Below are positions 4,737 through 6,569 of a stretch of DNA of 6,569 bases, in pieces. The stretch covers positions 1 through 6,569 of the forward strand of contig SUUF01000116.1 in assembly GCA_015062635.1 (NCBI GenBank), in the 5' to 3' direction. The notes under the pieces are model-generated. The model was not told the DNA's origin. It saw only the letters and a list, made by a program, of their open reading frames with translations, and did no database searches. Position 1 is the first letter of the stretch. Every line of letters begins with the position of its first letter. The stretch comes from Coriobacteriaceae bacterium (GTDB lineage: Bacteria; Actinomycetota; Coriobacteriia; Coriobacteriales; Eggerthellaceae). The position numbers and the translations under genes were made by a program.

Positions 4737-5279
4737 ATGTCTCGTATTGGCAAGCAGCCCGTCACCGTTCCTGCCGGTGTCGAAGTGAAGATCGACGGTC
4801 ATGTGGTTACCGTCAAGGGCTCGAAGGGCGAACTCGTCCGCGAGTTCAACCCGATGATGACCATCTCGCAGGAAGGCGATCAGGTCATCGTCACCCGTCC
4901 GGATGACACCCGCGAGGCGCGCAGCCTCCACGGCCTCACCCGTACGCTCATCCACAACATGGTCGTCGGCGTGTCCGAGGGCTATTCCAAGAAACTGCAG
5001 CTCGTCGGCGTCGGCTACCGTGCCGCGCTGAAGGGCAAGAACCTCGAGATGCAGCTCGGCTTCTCGCACCCCGTCGTGGTGGAGCCGCCCGAAGGCATCG
5101 AGTTCGAGGTTCCCTCCCAGACCGAGATCATCGTCAAGGGCATCTCCAAGGAGCGTGTCGGCCAGGTTGCCGCCGACGTCCGCAAGTGGCGTGCTCCCGA
5201 ACCCTACAAGGGCAAGGGCATCCGCTACGAGGGCGAGTACGTCCGCCGCAAGCTGGGCAAGGCCGCCAAGGGCGACTAA
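4737..5279 (+). CDS. rplF: 50S ribosomal protein L6
   Basis: This 180-residue protein (E. coli 177) is L6, located near the sarcin-ricin loop and the L7/L12 stalk base, where elongation factors bind. It shows the usual two tandem alpha/beta domains: an N-terminal half starting SRIGKQPVTVPAGVEV, then a second half with LQLVGVGYRAALKGKNLEMQ at about residues 86-105. The C-terminal motif YKGKGIRYEGEYVRRKLGK is the rRNA-binding L6 signature. The start at 4737 follows a strong GGAAAGGAGAGG immediately after the rpsH stop, with a 15-nt gap. Confidence 0.98.
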   Translation: MSRIGKQPVTVPAGVEVKIDGHVVTVKGSKGELVREFNPMMTISQEGDQVIVTRPDDTREARSLHGLTRTLIHNMVVGVSEGYSKKLQLVGVGYRAALKGKNLEMQLGFSHPVVVEPPEGIEFEVPSQTEIIVKGISKERVGQVAADVRKWRAPEPYKGKGIRYEGEYVRRKLGKAAKGD

Positions 5280-5305
5280 TCGACGCAAGGAAAGGTTGAG
5301 AAGCA

Positions 5306-5674
5306 ATGAACAAGTTGCAGAAGAAAGCAGCGAACCAGCGTCGTCGCCAGAACCGCGTCCGCGCGAAGGTCAACGGCACTCCGGCTCGCCCGCGCTTGAG
5401 CGTGACCCGCTCGAACGCCAATGTCTATGTCCAGGTCGTCGACGACGTGGCCCACAAGACCCTCATCGGCGTTTCGACCCTCGGAGCCGAGTTCAAGGCC
5501 ACCGGCGAGAAGCCGGGCACCGTTGCCGGTGCGAAGGCCGTCGGCGCTATCGTTGGCAAGAAGGCAATCGAAGCCGGCATCGACACGGTCGTGTTCGACC
5601 GTGGCGGCCACATTTACCACGGCCGCGTGGCCGCAGTGGCCGAGGGTGCCCGCGAAGCTGGACTTAAGTTCTAA
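5306..5674 (+). CDS. rplR: 50S ribosomal protein L18
   Basis: A 122-residue L18 (E. coli 117), which binds 5S rRNA and, with L5, delivers it to the central protuberance. The N-terminus is strongly basic (QKKAANQRRRQNRVRAKVNG, residues 4-23) and disordered in free L18. The globular core follows with RPRLSVTRSNANVYVQVVDD, then GAIVGKKAIEAGIDTVVFDRGGHIYHGRVAAVAEGAREAGLKF, the conserved C-terminal half. The ribosome binding site is AAGGAAAGG (5287-5295). The gap from rplF is 26 nt, without evident structure. Confidence 0.98.
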   Translation: MNKLQKKAANQRRRQNRVRAKVNGTPARPRLSVTRSNANVYVQVVDDVAHKTLIGVSTLGAEFKATGEKPGTVAGAKAVGAIVGKKAIEAGIDTVVFDRGGHIYHGRVAAVAEGAREAGLKF

Positions 5675-5689
5675 GAGAGGGTTAGGTAA

Positions 5690-6214
5690 ATGGCTCGTAG
5701 ACAGGAAAAGAAGAACGACATCCCCGAGCTCGAGGAGCGCGTCGTCTACATCAACCGCGTGTCCAAGGTCGTCAAGGGCGGCCGCCGCTTCGGCCTGACC
5801 GCTCTCGTGGTCGTCGGCGACGGCAACGGTCGTGTCGGCGTTGGCCTCGGCAAGTCCCAGGAAGTGCCCATCGCCATCCGCAAGGGCGTCGAGGACGCGA
5901 AGAAGAACATGTTCACCGTGCCGATCACTCCGGAAGGCACCCTGCCGCATCCCGTGATGGGCGAGTACGGCGCAGGCCGCGTCATGATCAAGCCGGCTAC
6001 CCCCGGTACCGGCGTTATCGCCGGTGGCCCGGCCCGTGCGGTCCTGGAGCTTGCTGGCGTGAAGAACGTCCTGACGAAGTCGCTGGGCACCAACAACGCG
6101 ATGAACATCGTGAAGGCCACCGCCGCTGGCCTGCAGCAGATGGAATCCGCCGAGCAGGTCGCTGAGCGCCGTGGCGTTTCCGTGGCCAAGATTTACGGCT
6201 GGAAGGAGGACTAA
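5690..6214 (+). CDS. rpsE: 30S ribosomal protein S5
   Basis: S5 lies at the mRNA entry channel with S3 and S4 and affects decoding fidelity. The 174-residue product (E. coli 167) has an acidic-basic N-terminal extension, a double-stranded-RNA-binding-like domain starting VVYINRVSKVVKGGRRFG, and the loop VVVGDGNGRVGVGLGKSQEVP. The C-terminal domain contains IKPATPGTGVIAGGPARAVLE and GTNNAMNIVKATAAGL. The spectinomycin-contact loop around Lys29-Gly30-Gly31-Arg32 appears intact, with no deletion like those of resistant mutants. The start at 5690 follows GAGAGGGTTAGG. The last codons carry the ribosome binding site of rpmD (GGAAGGAGGA, 6201-6210). Confidence 0.98.
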   Translation: MARRQEKKNDIPELEERVVYINRVSKVVKGGRRFGLTALVVVGDGNGRVGVGLGKSQEVPIAIRKGVEDAKKNMFTVPITPEGTLPHPVMGEYGAGRVMIKPATPGTGVIAGGPARAVLELAGVKNVLTKSLGTNNAMNIVKATAAGLQQMESAEQVAERRGVSVAKIYGWKED

Positions 6215-6217
6215 CCG

Positions 6218-6409
6218 ATGTCCGAGCAGAAGAAGACGCTGCACATCACGCAGACCGGCAGCCCCATCGCCAAGAATGGCGACCAGCGCGCGACGCTGAA
6301 GGCGCTTGGCCTGAACAAGATTGGCCGCACCGTCGACCAGGTGGACAATCCGTCCATCCGCGGCATGATCTTCAAGGTGAAGCACCTCGTCGAGGTTGTC
6401 GAAGACTAA
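6218..6409 (+). CDS. rpmD: 50S ribosomal protein L30
   Basis: This 63-residue protein matches bacterial L30 (E. coli 59), a small 23S rRNA-binding protein of domain II/V on the solvent side. The pattern LHITQTGSPIAKNGDQRATLKALGLNKIGRTV is the L30 signature (gap-free), followed by NPSIRGMIFKVKHLVEVVE. The start at 6218 is three bases after the rpsE stop and uses a near-perfect Shine-Dalgarno inside rpsE. It is the last gene of the transcript seen here: an intrinsic terminator begins 21 bases after its stop, instead of the rplO-secY genes that commonly follow. Confidence 0.97.
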   Translation: MSEQKKTLHITQTGSPIAKNGDQRATLKALGLNKIGRTVDQVDNPSIRGMIFKVKHLVEVVED

Positions 6410-6430
6410 CGTGCTTCGTTGAAGCTTCAG

Positions 6431-6465
6431 CGCCCCTCCGCCCGTGATGGCGGAGGGGCGTTTTT
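6431..6465 (+). terminator. Strong rho-independent terminator after rpmD
   Basis: CGCCCCTCCGCC (6431-6442) pairs perfectly over 12 bases with 6449-6460 around a six-base loop CGTGAT, and is followed at once by TTTTT (6461-6465). A smaller stem GCTTC/GAAGC (6413-6417 with 6421-6425) lies just upstream. There is no A tract on the 5' side, so it acts on the + strand only. Confidence 0.95.
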
Positions 6466-6569
6466 CGTTGTTGCTGCGTTCGTGGGGGTGCGTGCCTTGG
6501 GGTTTGCACTTGGGGTTTGTGCTCAGGGGCTTTGGGGTGTCGCGCATACCCGTTCGCGCTTGGGCTTGC
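6466..6569. other. Gene-free G/T-rich region with short direct repeat and G runs
   Basis: No supported gene is present in these last 104 bases. The sequence CTTGGGGTTTG occurs twice (6496-6506 and 6509-6519, period 13), and a related CTTTGGGG follows at 6530-6537. Five runs of four or five G (6484-6488, 6499-6502, 6512-6515, 6526-6529, 6534-6537) give a possible long-loop G-quadruplex on the + strand. No promoter with convincing -35 and -10 boxes was seen. Confidence 0.5.

Noticed and set aside
6504..6532. Promoter for the next gene using TTGCAC as -35
   Set aside because: The bases 17 positions downstream are GC-rich and contain nothing like a -10 box.
5276..6547. 423-codon open frame on the - strand opposite rplR, rpsE and rpmD
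   Set aside because: It crosses the rpmD terminator and three certain genes, and its composition is that of an antisense shadow.

Overview
The window is a stretch of the S10-spc ribosomal protein cluster of a high-GC bacterium, all on the + strand. It runs from the 3' end of rplB (L2) through rpsS, rplV, rpsC, rplP, rpmC, rpsQ, rplN, rplX, rplE, rpsZ (zinc-type S14), rpsH, rplF, rplR and rpsE to rpmD (L30), and closes with a strong intrinsic terminator. Codons end mostly in G or C. The combination of high GC, a four-cysteine 61-residue S14 and a four-cysteine L24 fits an actinobacterial lineage. The general protein style suggests Coriobacteriia (Eggerthella/Slackia-like), but this is an impression from memory and not a proven assignment.

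Region 1 (1-3216) is the S10-type half plus the start of spc. The genes are packed tightly: two junctions (rpsC/rplP and rplP/rpmC) overlap by one base as TAATG, and most other gaps are 3-23 nt. Nearly every gene has a clear purine-rich ribosome binding site. The products are small and large subunit proteins that bind rRNA early in assembly, line the exit tunnel (L22) and exit site (L29), or build the mRNA entry and head region of the 30S (S3, S19).

Region 2 (3217-4325) is where the packing breaks. A 183-nt gap separates rplX from rplE and holds four predicted hairpins, two of them long and nearly perfect. These are built from repeated arms (CGCGGGG / CCTCGCG) that can also pair in other combinations, one of which ends directly in a T run like an intrinsic terminator. 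In E. coli the S8 autoregulatory site of the spc operon lies at this same rplX-rplE junction, so a regulatory leader is a reasonable inference. The gaps on both sides of rpsZ (94 and 103 nt) are also unusually long, and each has a hairpin. Short unannotated reading frames of 24-25 codons end just ahead of rplE and rpsH.

Region 3 (4326-6409) returns to normal spacing: rpsH, rplF, rplR, rpsE, rpmD. A 12-bp perfect GC-rich hairpin with a T tract follows rpmD. In many bacteria rplO and secY follow rpmD directly; here transcription is expected to stop first. The last 104 bases contain no gene I can support, only a G/T-rich stretch with a short direct repeat and five G4-5 runs. No convincing promoter was found, so the main promoter must lie upstream of the window.
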